Assembly (NCBI RefSeq): GCF_022869165.1
Contig: NZ_CP094929.1
Location: 992,001 to 1,056,000 of the forward strand
From: Sphaerochaeta associata
GTDB lineage: Bacteria > Spirochaetota > Spirochaetia > Sphaerochaetales > Sphaerochaetaceae
DNA length: 64,000 nucleotides
Direction of reading: 5' to 3'
Part shown: positions 1 to 7,357 of the stretch, in pieces
Numbering within the stretch: the stretch's first letter is position 1
How the letters are laid out: every line of letters starts with the position of its first letter
Notes under the pieces: generated by a model
Seen by the model: the letters and a program-made list of their open reading frames with translations, nothing else
Databases searched by the model: none
What the model was told of the DNA's origin: nothing
Made by a program: the position numbers and the translations under genes

Positions 1-443
1 ACTATCTGGGCGAGAATGTCCGTTCCTCCGGTATTTGCTCCGCTGCGAAGCACAAGTCCTACGCCCAAGCCCATCAAGACTCCGCCAGAGATGGCCGAGA
101 GGAGAATCGAGAGGGGGTTCGAGTAGTCCAGCACTCCGTCGTATCCTGCCCAGGTGTTGATGAGTGTGGTGAAAACGGAGAGCAGCACGGTTCCTGCCAA
201 GGATTTGACACCGTACTGTTTGCCGAATATCGCAACACCCAGCAAAAAGAGCGGGACGGAGAGAATGAATATGGAAAGGCCGGTATCGAGGTTGATTGTG
301 TGATACAGGATAATGGCAATGCCGCTTACACCGCCGCTGGCGATTTTGGCTGGAGAAGAAAAGAGTGCGATGCCGAGGGCCGTGAGAAACGACCCTGTTG
401 TGATGTAGAAGAGTTCCAACAGATGATAATGGCGTTTGGTCAT
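1..443 (-). CDS. YitT/DUF161-family membrane protein, partial
   Basis: The frame reads leftward from the ATG at 443 and runs off the window edge, giving about 147 N-terminal residues. It opens MTKRHYHLLELFYITTGSF and contains at least three hydrophobic segments, with the glycine-rich stretches ASGGVSGIA and SGANTGGTDILAQI. These are typical of the YitT/DUF161 family of multi-pass inner-membrane proteins, whose transport or sensing role is unsettled. An in-frame stop lies 14 codons upstream and no other start lies between. An AAGGA is about 13 nt before the ATG, which is a long spacing. The gene follows the LOG-family gene on the same strand with a 39-nt gap and may be cotranscribed with it. 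Confidence 0.8.
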   Translation of the reverse strand, partial: MTKRHYHLLELFYITTGSFLTALGIALFSSPAKIASGGVSGIAIILYHTINLDTGLSIFILSVPLFLLGVAIFGKQYGVKSLAGTVLLSVFTTLINTWAGYDGVLDYSNPLSILLSAISGGVLMGLGVGLVLRSGANTGGTDILAQI

Positions 444-482
444 GACGTAAGCATAGTCCTTGCCGGCGGTTTTTTCTACTGT

Positions 483-1064
483 TCAGCGTCCCAGCTTGTC
501 ACTGAGTCTTCCTTCAAAGCGCGCCAGTCTCTCGAAGAGTGCATCGATGTCCGACTCTACGATGAGGGCCTTCAGATGATCGGCCTTGAGAAAGCCTTCC
601 TGGACGCTATGCTGGAGAAATGCCAGCAGGCAGTCGTAGAATCCGGCAACGTTGAGCAGTGCGACTGGTTTGGTATGGAAGCCAAGCTGCAGCCAGGTGT
701 AGACCTCCAGGATTTCCTCGAATGTTCCGATGCCCCCCGGCAGTGCCACGAACGCATCGGCAAGCCTATACATGGTTGCCTTGCGTTCGTGCATAGTCGG
801 TACTACGATCAGCTGCTCTTCCACCGGACGTAGGCAAATATCACTGCGATTCAAAGCTTCGGGGATGACTCCGATCACCCTGCCGCCCAGTGAGTGGATG
901 CTCTCTGCGACAGTGCCCATCAGCCCTCGGTTTCCACCTCCATATACCAGGGTGGTTTGCCTCTGATACATCTGGTTCCCGAACAGCCTGGCTGTCTCTT
1001 GATAGATGGGCTTGGCCCCGTTGCTGCTTCCACAGAAAACTGCAATTGATCTGATTGTGTTCAT
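483..1064 (-). CDS. LOG-family protein (cytokinin riboside 5'-monophosphate phosphoribohydrolase-like)
   Basis: This 193-residue protein has a Rossmann-like start (SIAVFCGSSNG) and the family signature PGGIGTFEE, followed by WLQLGFHTKP. LOG-family enzymes, once annotated as lysine decarboxylases, cleave nucleoside monophosphates into base and ribose 5-phosphate. The bacterial substrate here is unknown. I chose the ATG at 1064 because the protein then starts like its relatives. A TTG at 1100 would add 12 residues but lies inside the best -35 box. There is no Shine-Dalgarno sequence before the ATG, and a candidate -10 box ends 7 nt upstream, which suggests a leaderless transcript. The YitT-type gene follows on the same strand. 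Confidence 0.85.
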   Translation of the reverse strand: MNTIRSIAVFCGSSNGAKPIYQETARLFGNQMYQRQTTLVYGGGNRGLMGTVAESIHSLGGRVIGVIPEALNRSDICLRPVEEQLIVVPTMHERKATMYRLADAFVALPGGIGTFEEILEVYTWLQLGFHTKPVALLNVAGFYDCLLAFLQHSVQEGFLKADHLKALIVESDIDALFERLARFEGRLSDKLGR

Positions 1065-1071
1065 GCAAGGT

Positions 1072-1100
1072 AGCGTAGCGATATGCAAAAGGTATGACAA
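1072..1100 (-). promoter_or_regulatory. Candidate promoter of the LOG-family gene, leaderless type
   Basis: Read on the minus strand: -35 TTGTCA, 17-nt spacer, -10 TACGCT, then 7 nt to the ATG. The -35 is close to consensus and the -10 is weak. The start point would fall on or next to the A of the ATG. Confidence 0.4.
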
Positions 1101-1138
1101 CAGGGTGGGGAAAAGGGGTTACCCATTGCGCATTTGCT

Positions 1139-1147
1139 TGTTATAAT
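1139..1147 (+). promoter_or_regulatory. Extended -10 promoter of the repeat-rich outer-membrane protein
   Basis: TGTTATAAT combines a consensus -10 hexamer with an upstream TGn extension. No good -35 is present. The predicted start near 1154 gives a leader of about 80 nt to the ATG at 1235. Confidence 0.6.
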
Positions 1148-1234
1148 CTATTGAGAAGTGTATGATGGTTGTAAGGAACACTGACTTGAAATTGTTGTGA
1201 CCCCGTTGAGGGTTATGTATAGGAGTTAAGCACT

Positions 1235-2473
1235 ATGAGAATGAAATTCATCGCTTTATTGGCAGCCTTGGTCTTATTGCCAGCCGTATTGTTCGCTGTC
1301 CCTGTCGTAGTGACATGGGAGTGGTTGCTTGAGGATCCGATGGTCACGACATTCAGGTATCAGGTGGATGGCGAAGACGACGACAAATGGACTGTTGTCG
1401 ATTCTTCTGTCACAAGCTATACCGAACGTGGCCTGGATGGGACCCTTGCACACACCTTGTATCTTCAACAGTCCTATGACGGTGTTCATTTCAGCGGCAG
1501 TGCAATCTCCGTAGCCGAGCCGATGTTCCCTGCGATCGAGGAGATGCCCGTCCTTGCCGAGGAACCGGCAATTGTTGCTGAACCTGAAGTACTGGCCCCC
1601 GTTGCTGAAGAGATACCGGTTGTTGTAGCAGAAGAGGAAATTGCTCCGGTTGCTGAAACCGAGGCGGTTGTCCCAGTTGCTGAAGAAGTGGTAGTGGCCG
1701 AAGAGGTTGTTCCTGTTGCTGAGGAAGTAATAGCAGCCGAAGAGGTTGTTCCCGTTGCTGAGGAAGTAATAGCAGCTGAAGAGGTTGTAGCTGCAGAAGA
1801 GCCGGTGATGGTAGCTGAAGAAGTTGCCGCACCTGTTGAGACTGCACCGGTTGAACCCGTGGTTGCAACACAGCCGGAGCCTGTTGTCGCTCCTGTTGAG
1901 CCGGTTGAGCTTCCCAAGGCAAAAGCTGAGAGCAGGTACTACACCACCATCAGTTTGGGTGGAACGTTCAATTGGCAAAGCGAAAAACCAGGGCTCTCAT
2001 ATGGAGATAAGGAATTGCAAGCTGAAATTGGAATCCATCTGAACAACCTGAAGACCTTCAATAAGTCTCTTGGATTTGGTGTTGATATCGGATTAGCATA
2101 TTCTCCTTATTTGAAGAATTACGGATTGGGAGATGTTATTAAAAATCTTTTGGATTTCGATTTTGCAACTCCCTTCAGCAAACTCGACCATGCTGCCACT
2201 ATCTCCATCGCCCCGATGCTGAACATGGAGTTCGGAAAGGTTGCTTTCGATCTTGGAGTCGGAGGGTTCTTCACCTATGGTCCTTCCTTGGCTACCACCG
2301 ATGGAGATTCCATGCTCTACGGCGCTTTCGCCAAGGCAGCTCTCGAGTACAAGTTCAACAAGAGCTTCAGCTTGGGGGCAAGTGGCAAATATGGCTTCAT
2401 CCTCAGCGAGGGTAGCCTTTCGAGTGCACCCCAATTTGCAGAGGGTTCGGTCTACATGGGTTTCTCCTTCTAG
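1235..2473 (+). CDS. Repeat-rich predicted outer-membrane protein
   Basis: I do not recognise a named family for this 412-residue protein. Residues 1-21 are a Sec signal peptide (MRMKFIALLAALVLLPAVLFA). Residues 22-90 look like a fibronectin III-type beta domain (VVVTWEW, TTFRYQVDG, SYTERGLDG). Residues 95-225 are a low-complexity linker of VAEE, VVPVAEE and PVEP units. Residues 230-412 alternate polar and hydrophobic residues and end in GSVYMGFSF, as beta-barrel proteins do with a terminal aromatic. The inferred form is a barrel anchor with a periplasmic or surface domain on a stiff acidic linker. An AGGAG lies 9 nt before the ATG, and a terminator follows directly, so it is probably monocistronic. 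Confidence 0.75.
   Translation: MRMKFIALLAALVLLPAVLFAVPVVVTWEWLLEDPMVTTFRYQVDGEDDDKWTVVDSSVTSYTERGLDGTLAHTLYLQQSYDGVHFSGSAISVAEPMFPAIEEMPVLAEEPAIVAEPEVLAPVAEEIPVVVAEEEIAPVAETEAVVPVAEEVVVAEEVVPVAEEVIAAEEVVPVAEEVIAAEEVVAAEEPVMVAEEVAAPVETAPVEPVVATQPEPVVAPVEPVELPKAKAESRYYTTISLGGTFNWQSEKPGLSYGDKELQAEIGIHLNNLKTFNKSLGFGVDIGLAYSPYLKNYGLGDVIKNLLDFDFATPFSKLDHAATISIAPMLNMEFGKVAFDLGVGGFFTYGPSLATTDGDSMLYGAFAKAALEYKFNKSFSLGASGKYGFILSEGSLSSAPQFAEGSVYMGFSF
1700..1777 (+). repeat. Two 39-bp in-frame tandem repeats
   Basis: Two near-identical 39-bp units (1700-1738 and 1739-1777) differ at two third-codon positions and encode EEVVPVAEEVIAA twice. A partial third unit starts at 1778 and related VAEE units flank both sides. 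The length is a multiple of three, so copy number could change without a frameshift. Confidence 0.9.
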
Positions 2474-2495
2474 GAGGGTTGCTCATTCACTATAG

Positions 2496-2523
2496 AAAAG
2501 GGCCCAGCAATGGGCTCTTTTTT
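2496..2523 (+). terminator. Rho-independent terminator
   Basis: A stem pairs AAAAGGGCCC with GGGCTCTTTT (one G-T wobble) around a 6-nt loop and leads into a T run. It closes the 1235-2473 gene. Confidence 0.85.
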
Positions 2524-2534
2524 CGCATAGTGCC

Positions 2535-2564
2535 TTGACCTCACTTCTTTGGTATGGCTATCAT
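2535..2564 (+). promoter_or_regulatory. Candidate promoter of the Fic gene
   Basis: -35 TTGACC (2535-2540), 18-nt spacer, -10 TATCAT (2559-2564). The predicted start near 2571 lies downstream of the first in-frame ATG at 2554, so that ATG could not be used from this promoter. Confidence 0.5.
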
Positions 2565-2652
2565 AGACCAAGATAGTGTAAAGGTTTCTTTCTCATTGCA
2601 GGTGCGAGTTCGACTTTCTCATCTGCATCACTTGCCTGTTACAGGTAAAAGG

Positions 2653-3420
2653 ATGGTTGGCGTTTTTATGAAAGCAGGCCGAGTGCAAGCATGCATCGAC
2701 TATATCAAGTTCAATCATGAAGCAGAAGGCTTCGAGTTTTCCGAGGATGAGGAGCATGCGATACGGAGGGTTCTTGAAGGCGATGTAAATGCCGACGAGT
2801 TGATCCAAGCATACATCGACAGTCATGCTCTCTCCACCGAGTATGTACCACCTCAGGATGAACTGTCCGTCTACCCCCATACTTCATCGTTGGTCAACTA
2901 CTTTTCCATCAAGGAACGAGCGAAGCTCAGAAGGGTGGAGGCCTACATGGCAAATATCCGTTCGGCGGAAATGCTGACCGAAACGGTGCAGAATACCTAT
3001 GATTTCGAGTATCTCAAGTCAATCCATGAAAGGATGTTTGGTGATGTCTATCCCTCGGCGGGGCTAATTCGTACTACAGTTGCAGCGAAGAGAACAGTGT
3101 TCTGCAATCCCGAGTACATCGACAGTGCTGCGGAGGATATATTCACTCGTCTGAGGAAGGACCGGTACCTTGTCGATATGGACCGTGAAACCTTCATCAA
3201 CGACCTTGCTTTCTATATGGGAGAGGTCGAGGCGTTGCATCCTTTCAGGGATGGAAACGGAAGGACCGCACGATTATTCTTCTATCAGCTCTCCATGAAT
3301 GCCGGATACGATATTGATTGGTCTCTTGTTGATGCTGATCGACTTTTGGAAGCCGACATCAGTGCCATCGACGGGGATTATCAACTTCTGATCGACGTTT
3401 TGGAAGAAGTCGTCATTTAG
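2653..3420 (+). CDS. Fic-domain protein with N-terminal VbhA-like inhibitory helix
   Basis: Fic proteins usually transfer AMP or another phosphate-linked group from a nucleotide onto target side chains. The active-site loop HPFRDGNGRT is complete at residues 196-205 of 255, with its catalytic His and phosphate-binding residues. Residues 15-58 resemble the VbhA-type antitoxin helix, with NHEAEG where the inhibitory motif (S/T)xxxE(G/N) is expected, so the inhibitory Glu-Gly is kept but Ser/Thr is replaced by Asn. Toxin and antitoxin therefore seem fused in one chain. The start is uncertain: ATG 2653 has a weak AGG, ATG 2668 has AAGGA at long spacing, and ATG 2554 lies within the promoter. ldhA follows 17 nt downstream with its own Shine-Dalgarno. 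Confidence 0.85.
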   Translation: MVGVFMKAGRVQACIDYIKFNHEAEGFEFSEDEEHAIRRVLEGDVNADELIQAYIDSHALSTEYVPPQDELSVYPHTSSLVNYFSIKERAKLRRVEAYMANIRSAEMLTETVQNTYDFEYLKSIHERMFGDVYPSAGLIRTTVAAKRTVFCNPEYIDSAAEDIFTRLRKDRYLVDMDRETFINDLAFYMGEVEALHPFRDGNGRTARLFFYQLSMNAGYDIDWSLVDADRLLEADISAIDGDYQLLIDVLEEVVI

Positions 3421-3437
3421 TACAAGGAGTACTGTCC

Positions 3438-4463
3438 ATGACAAAGATTGCATTTTTCGACACCAAGCCGTATGACAAGGTTTGGTTTGACCAGTTGTCT
3501 GGCGAACATGCGGTGGAAATTACGTATTTTGAATCAAAACTGAACGAACGAACGGCGGCGCTGGCCAAGGGCTATGAAGTAGTGTGTGCCTTCGTCAATG
3601 ATACAATTACCGAAGCAGTCATCGACGAATTGTATGCGGGCGGGGTTCGCCTGTTGGCCATGCGGTGTGCCGGATACAACAATATCGATTTCAAGGCCGC
3701 CTTTGGAAAGATTCATATCGTCAGGGTCCCTGCTTACTCTCCGTACGCTGTTGCAGAGCATGCAATGGCATTGCTTTTAAGCTTGGTGCGACAAACCCAT
3801 CACAGTTATGTGCGAACCCGTGAATTCAACTTCAGCCTCAATGGTCTGGTAGGGTTCGACCTCCATGGAAAAACAATCGGGGTGGTTGGTACGGGTAAAA
3901 TCGGGAAGGTCTTCATCAATATCTGCAATGGCTTCGGCATGAGGGTTCTCGCCTACGACCCGTATCCAGATCCGAACCTTGCAGTGACCTACTGCAGTTT
4001 CGAGGAGCTCTGCCGTCAGTCGGATATCATCAGTCTTCACTGTCCGCTCACCGAGCAGTCATTCCATCTGATCAACCGCGATACCATCGCACTGATGAAG
4101 GACCGGGTTGTCTTGATCAACACCTCACGCGGCGCCTTGGTGGAAAGCCAAGCCCTGCTGGATGGCATCAAGACCAAGAAGATCGGGGCAGCGGCCCTGG
4201 ATGTCTACGAGGAGGAAGCGGAGGTCTTCTATGAGGACAGGAGCACCACCATCCTCGATGACGACGTGCTGATGCTGCTCATCTCCATGCCCAATGTATT
4301 GGTGACCAGCCACCAAGCTTTCCTTACGAAAGAGGCCTTGCACAATATTGCCGAGACTACGCTGGGCAGTATTGATGCTTTTGTGTCGGGAGAGGTGATG
4401 GTGCACGAAATCTGCTACCAGTGCGATACCTGTCACAAAGTCACCGGTCAGCGCTGTTTTTAA
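3438..4463 (+). CDS. ldhA: D-lactate dehydrogenase (D-2-hydroxyacid dehydrogenase family)
   Basis: This 341-residue enzyme reduces pyruvate to D-lactate with NADH in fermentation. The NAD-binding motif GVVGTGKIG lies near residues 147-155. The catalytic Arg (NTSRGALV), Glu (DVYEEEAE) and His (TSHQAF) are all in place, and the N-terminal FDTKPYDKVWFD is typical of fermentative D-LDH. AAGGAG precedes the ATG. The tail is odd: the last 19 residues, HEICYQCDTCHKVTGQRCF, hold four cysteines in a CxxCxxC-x8-C pattern. The last 23 bp overlap the end of the convergent CpXC gene. Cotranscription with the Fic gene is possible, since the gap is only 17 nt. Confidence 0.93.
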   Translation: MTKIAFFDTKPYDKVWFDQLSGEHAVEITYFESKLNERTAALAKGYEVVCAFVNDTITEAVIDELYAGGVRLLAMRCAGYNNIDFKAAFGKIHIVRVPAYSPYAVAEHAMALLLSLVRQTHHSYVRTREFNFSLNGLVGFDLHGKTIGVVGTGKIGKVFINICNGFGMRVLAYDPYPDPNLAVTYCSFEELCRQSDIISLHCPLTEQSFHLINRDTIALMKDRVVLINTSRGALVESQALLDGIKTKKIGAAALDVYEEEAEVFYEDRSTTILDDDVLMLLISMPNVLVTSHQAFLTKEALHNIAETTLGSIDAFVSGEVMVHEICYQCDTCHKVTGQRCF

Positions 4464-5064
4464 TGCGCTCGTAAGCCCAGGTTTGGTCTACTGCAGTAAA
4501 GAACCCCTTTTGCAGGGGAAACTGTTGTGTAGTCTCAAGAAGCTGGTTGTACAGCTCATACTCGCACTCGATTGAACCTTCCAAGGCTCCCTCGCTGTCC
4601 AGAACAGAGAAGAGCAGCTTGTTTGCCTGTGTTTGATGTTCGGCAAAGAAGAGCTGCACTTCAGGCTTCTGCATGTACATGGCCAGATACAGCTTGCACA
4701 GCTCAATGGTTCGGTCGTCGAGATTGCTGTCCAGCAGAAGGATTTTCTCCTTCAGTGCAGCTGAGGTCGTAACCAGGCGAAGTGTGTAGGCTTGTAGATC
4801 CTGTCTGCCGGTGACTGCGCCGTCGAGTTCGCGCACTTGCGACCGGGGTGCCAAGAGCAGTGCCACCTGCTGCGTTTCATCGACAACCAGAAGTTCATGC
4901 AGGACGGTGAACTGCTTTGTGCACGATGGACAGGTCACCGAAAAGAGAGAGTCGGTGAGTATGGCAAGCTTTTGCTTGGGGTGCTTGGCCAGATCCAGAA
5001 ATGGATGCAGCGTATGCGTCACTTCACAGTGGCAGTGCGGACAGGTGAGGGCGGCTTCTTGCAT
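4441..5064 (-). CDS. CpXC-domain protein
   Basis: This 207-residue protein has two cysteine pairs, CPHCHC at residues 8-13 and CPSC at about 45-48. That is the CpXC-type zinc-ribbon pattern, found in bacterial proteins of unknown function. The remaining 150 residues are mostly helical, without membrane segments or a signal peptide, so it is probably cytoplasmic. Its 3' end overlaps ldhA tail to tail by 23 bp. There is no Shine-Dalgarno sequence, and an extended -10 box ends 6 nt before the ATG, so the mRNA may be leaderless. I cannot assign a function. Confidence 0.75.
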   Translation of the reverse strand: MQEAALTCPHCHCEVTHTLHPFLDLAKHPKQKLAILTDSLFSVTCPSCTKQFTVLHELLVVDETQQVALLLAPRSQVRELDGAVTGRQDLQAYTLRLVTTSAALKEKILLLDSNLDDRTIELCKLYLAMYMQKPEVQLFFAEHQTQANKLLFSVLDSEGALEGSIECEYELYNQLLETTQQFPLQKGFFTAVDQTWAYERIKNSADR

Positions 5065-5070
5065 GGCGAG

Positions 5071-5079
5071 ACTGTACCA
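5071..5079 (-). promoter_or_regulatory. Candidate extended -10 promoter of the CpXC gene
   Basis: On the minus strand TGGTACAGT is a TGn-extended -10, followed by CTCGCC and the ATG, 6 nt later. No -35 is visible. The expected -35 area is the T run of the rlmKL terminator. Confidence 0.4.
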
Positions 5080-5091
5080 TACTTGGAGTGC

Positions 5092-5117
5092 AAAAAGGAA
5101 GCTCCCTTGCGGGAGCC
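5092..5117 (-). terminator. Rho-independent terminator of rlmKL
   Basis: On the minus strand GCTCCC-GCAA-GGGAGC forms a 6-bp stem with a GNRA-type tetraloop, followed by TTCCTTTTT. It ends the hslO-rlmKL transcript just before the CpXC gene. Confidence 0.85.
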
Positions 5118-5125
5118 TCTCTCTG

Positions 5126-7357
5126 TTATTTCTTACGTACCGCCCTGATGGTCGGTTTCGTATCCTTGACGGTGACGACGGTCCGATGTTTGATCAGGAA
5201 GGTGTAGTGAATTTTCTGGTCCCTTGCAAAATCCTCGGCGATGGTGCTTGGTGTGATGTCCTGGACATCATACTCTTCAAGCAGGCGCTCATCGAGGCGG
5301 AACTTACGGTAGTTGTTGCTGAAGATCAAGGTGCCCTTTGGATCGAGGTGCATCATGCAGGCCTTGATCAGCCTGACTTGATCCCTATCCACATCGAAGT
5401 TCTGCCGTCCCTTTCCGTTGGAGAACGTAGGGGGATCGCAGAAGATCAAATCGTAGCGGTCGTAAGTATCGAAGAGGAACTCAAGGCAGTCACTGCGATA
5501 AAAAAAGTGGTTCATTTCGGTATACCCGTTGAGCTGCATGTTTTTTACCGCCCAATCAAGATATGTAGCCGATGCATCGACACTGACGGTACTCAGAGCT
5601 CCCCCTTTTGCCGCCTGTACGGTCGCCGTACCGGTATAACAGAAAAGATTGAGGAATCGCTTTCCTTCGGCCATTGAGGCTATCTGCTTCCGGATGGGCC
5701 TGTGGTCGAGGAAAATGCCTGTATCGAGATAGTCGGTGAAGTTGACCAGATATTTTACCCCGTTCTCATTGATGATGTAGAACTTGTCGGTACTGGCCAT
5801 TTTCTCGTACTGCTTCTCTCCCTTCTGCTGGGTTCTCTGCCTGACATAAATCTGTTCGCGGTCGATGCCTGTTGCACGTTCGGTTGCATCGATGAGCTCT
5901 CCCAGACGCCTGAGGGCATCTTCGGGATCGATTGTTTCAGGCGGAGCATACTCCTGCAGGCTGATGTACTTGTTCTCATAGAGATCGATGGCGGCACTGT
6001 ACTCAGGCATATCGGCATCGTAGATGCGATAGCAGGTTACGCCCTGTTGTTCCATGATCGGCTTGAGATTGCCCAGATTCTTCACCAAGCGGTTGTATGC
6101 CATCTGAGCCCCGTCACTGAGAGGTTGGGCAAGGCGCTCTTTCTTGCGTTCAATCGCCCGCTCGATCATCTGCTGACGCTCTTCGGCGGTAAATACATAG
6201 TAGTGGGCTATCTGACACGTCACGCCGCCGTTGTTGACGGTGTTGGTTCGATCGGGCTTCATGTCGACATGGCTGAGCAGTTCCTGCTGACCGCAGAGAA
6301 TGGCGACATTCCAGCCTCCGAACAGCGTACTGATCTGCCTGCCCAACTGGCGGTAGAGTACCTCCAAATTGGTATCGCTCTCCATTCTCAGCCCGTAGGG
6401 AGGATCGGTGATGATGTACCCCGTGCCCTGGGGGACATCCGCTGCAGTGATGGTGCAAAAGTCCTTGACCTGAAAATTGATGAGGTCTTCGACCTGGGCA
6501 AGCTCGGCATGCTTCTTGCTGATTGCCACAGCCTTGGGATCGATGTCCCAGGCATGGATGACGATATTGCGGGAACTTGCCTTCTCGGCTCGTTCAAGGG
6601 CCTCATCAACCACTTCCTCATAGATATCGGGATCGTGGATGGGCAGGTTGAAGAAGTTGAACTTGCGGTTGGACACCAAGCCGGGTGCTCTGTCGGCTGC
6701 CCAAAGGGCTGCTTCGATTGCGATGGTTCCCGAACCGCAGAAGGGATCGAGCAGCATCGGTACCCCTTCTCCTTTTTCGAGTGACTTTCGCCACTCGCTT
6801 CGATAGATGACCGAACAGGTGAGGTACTCACTGAGTACTGCATCGGTCTGGGCGACCCGGTAGCCCCTTCGGTGAAGACCCCGGCCTGAAAAATCCACAT
6901 ACCAAGCGACTTTGTCGCCGTCGATGTGCAAATGGAAGACTACGTCGCTGTTTTCTGTGTCAACCAAAGGTCTTTCTCCATCAAACTTCTCTCTGATGCG
7001 GTCTACAATGGCATCCTTGAGCCGGATGGCGGCGAAATGGGAGTTCTTCATGTACGGGCAGTTCTTCACGGTCTCGGTGACGGAGAACGTGATATTGGGA
7101 TTGACCCAATCCTCCCAGGGAATTTGCATGGAGGCTTCGTACAGCTCGTCTGCATCGAGGATGTCCTCATCCTCGAACAAACCGAGCAACACTCTGGTTG
7201 CAGTTCGTGACCAAAGACAGAATCTGTAGGCCGCAGCAAGGTCGGCTGAAAACTCAACCCCCCCGCTTATCGTCCGTATATCGGTAGCCCCTGCAGCTTT
7301 AGCCTCTTCCTCGATGATGTCGTTCATGTAGAGGGCGGATGTGGCAAAAAAAATCAT
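5126..7357 (-). CDS. rlmL: Bifunctional 23S rRNA methyltransferase RlmKL
   Basis: This 743-residue protein matches the fused RlmL/RlmK layout. In E. coli the protein makes m2G2445 and m7G2069 in 23S rRNA. Residues 1-165 hold the THUMP region. The first methyltransferase has DPFCGSGT (204-211) and the catalytic ITDPPYG (about 316-322). The second has an SAM site near FLNLFCYTGTATVQAA and a catalytic FCDPPTFSNGKG. It is slightly longer than the E. coli protein of about 700 residues. AGAAGGAG precedes the ATG, which overlaps the hslO stop as ATGA, so translation is probably coupled. A strong terminator follows. Confidence 0.93.
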   Translation of the reverse strand: MIFFATSALYMNDIIEEEAKAAGATDIRTISGGVEFSADLAAAYRFCLWSRTATRVLLGLFEDEDILDADELYEASMQIPWEDWVNPNITFSVTETVKNCPYMKNSHFAAIRLKDAIVDRIREKFDGERPLVDTENSDVVFHLHIDGDKVAWYVDFSGRGLHRRGYRVAQTDAVLSEYLTCSVIYRSEWRKSLEKGEGVPMLLDPFCGSGTIAIEAALWAADRAPGLVSNRKFNFFNLPIHDPDIYEEVVDEALERAEKASSRNIVIHAWDIDPKAVAISKKHAELAQVEDLINFQVKDFCTITAADVPQGTGYIITDPPYGLRMESDTNLEVLYRQLGRQISTLFGGWNVAILCGQQELLSHVDMKPDRTNTVNNGGVTCQIAHYYVFTAEERQQMIERAIERKKERLAQPLSDGAQMAYNRLVKNLGNLKPIMEQQGVTCYRIYDADMPEYSAAIDLYENKYISLQEYAPPETIDPEDALRRLGELIDATERATGIDREQIYVRQRTQQKGEKQYEKMASTDKFYIINENGVKYLVNFTDYLDTGIFLDHRPIRKQIASMAEGKRFLNLFCYTGTATVQAAKGGALSTVSVDASATYLDWAVKNMQLNGYTEMNHFFYRSDCLEFLFDTYDRYDLIFCDPPTFSNGKGRQNFDVDRDQVRLIKACMMHLDPKGTLIFSNNYRKFRLDERLLEEYDVQDITPSTIAEDFARDQKIHYTFLIKHRTVVTVKDTKPTIRAVRKK

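Noticed and set aside
1274-1978. Several long open frames antisense to the repeat-rich outer-membrane protein gene
   Set aside because: The low-complexity GTT-GCT-GAA repeats avoid stops on the other strand. The encoded peptides are Cys/Asn/Ser- or Gln-rich and unlike proteins.
5702-6784. Open frame of 360 codons opposite rlmKL
   Set aside because: It lies wholly within a conserved methyltransferase gene and has no domain, ribosome site or promoter.
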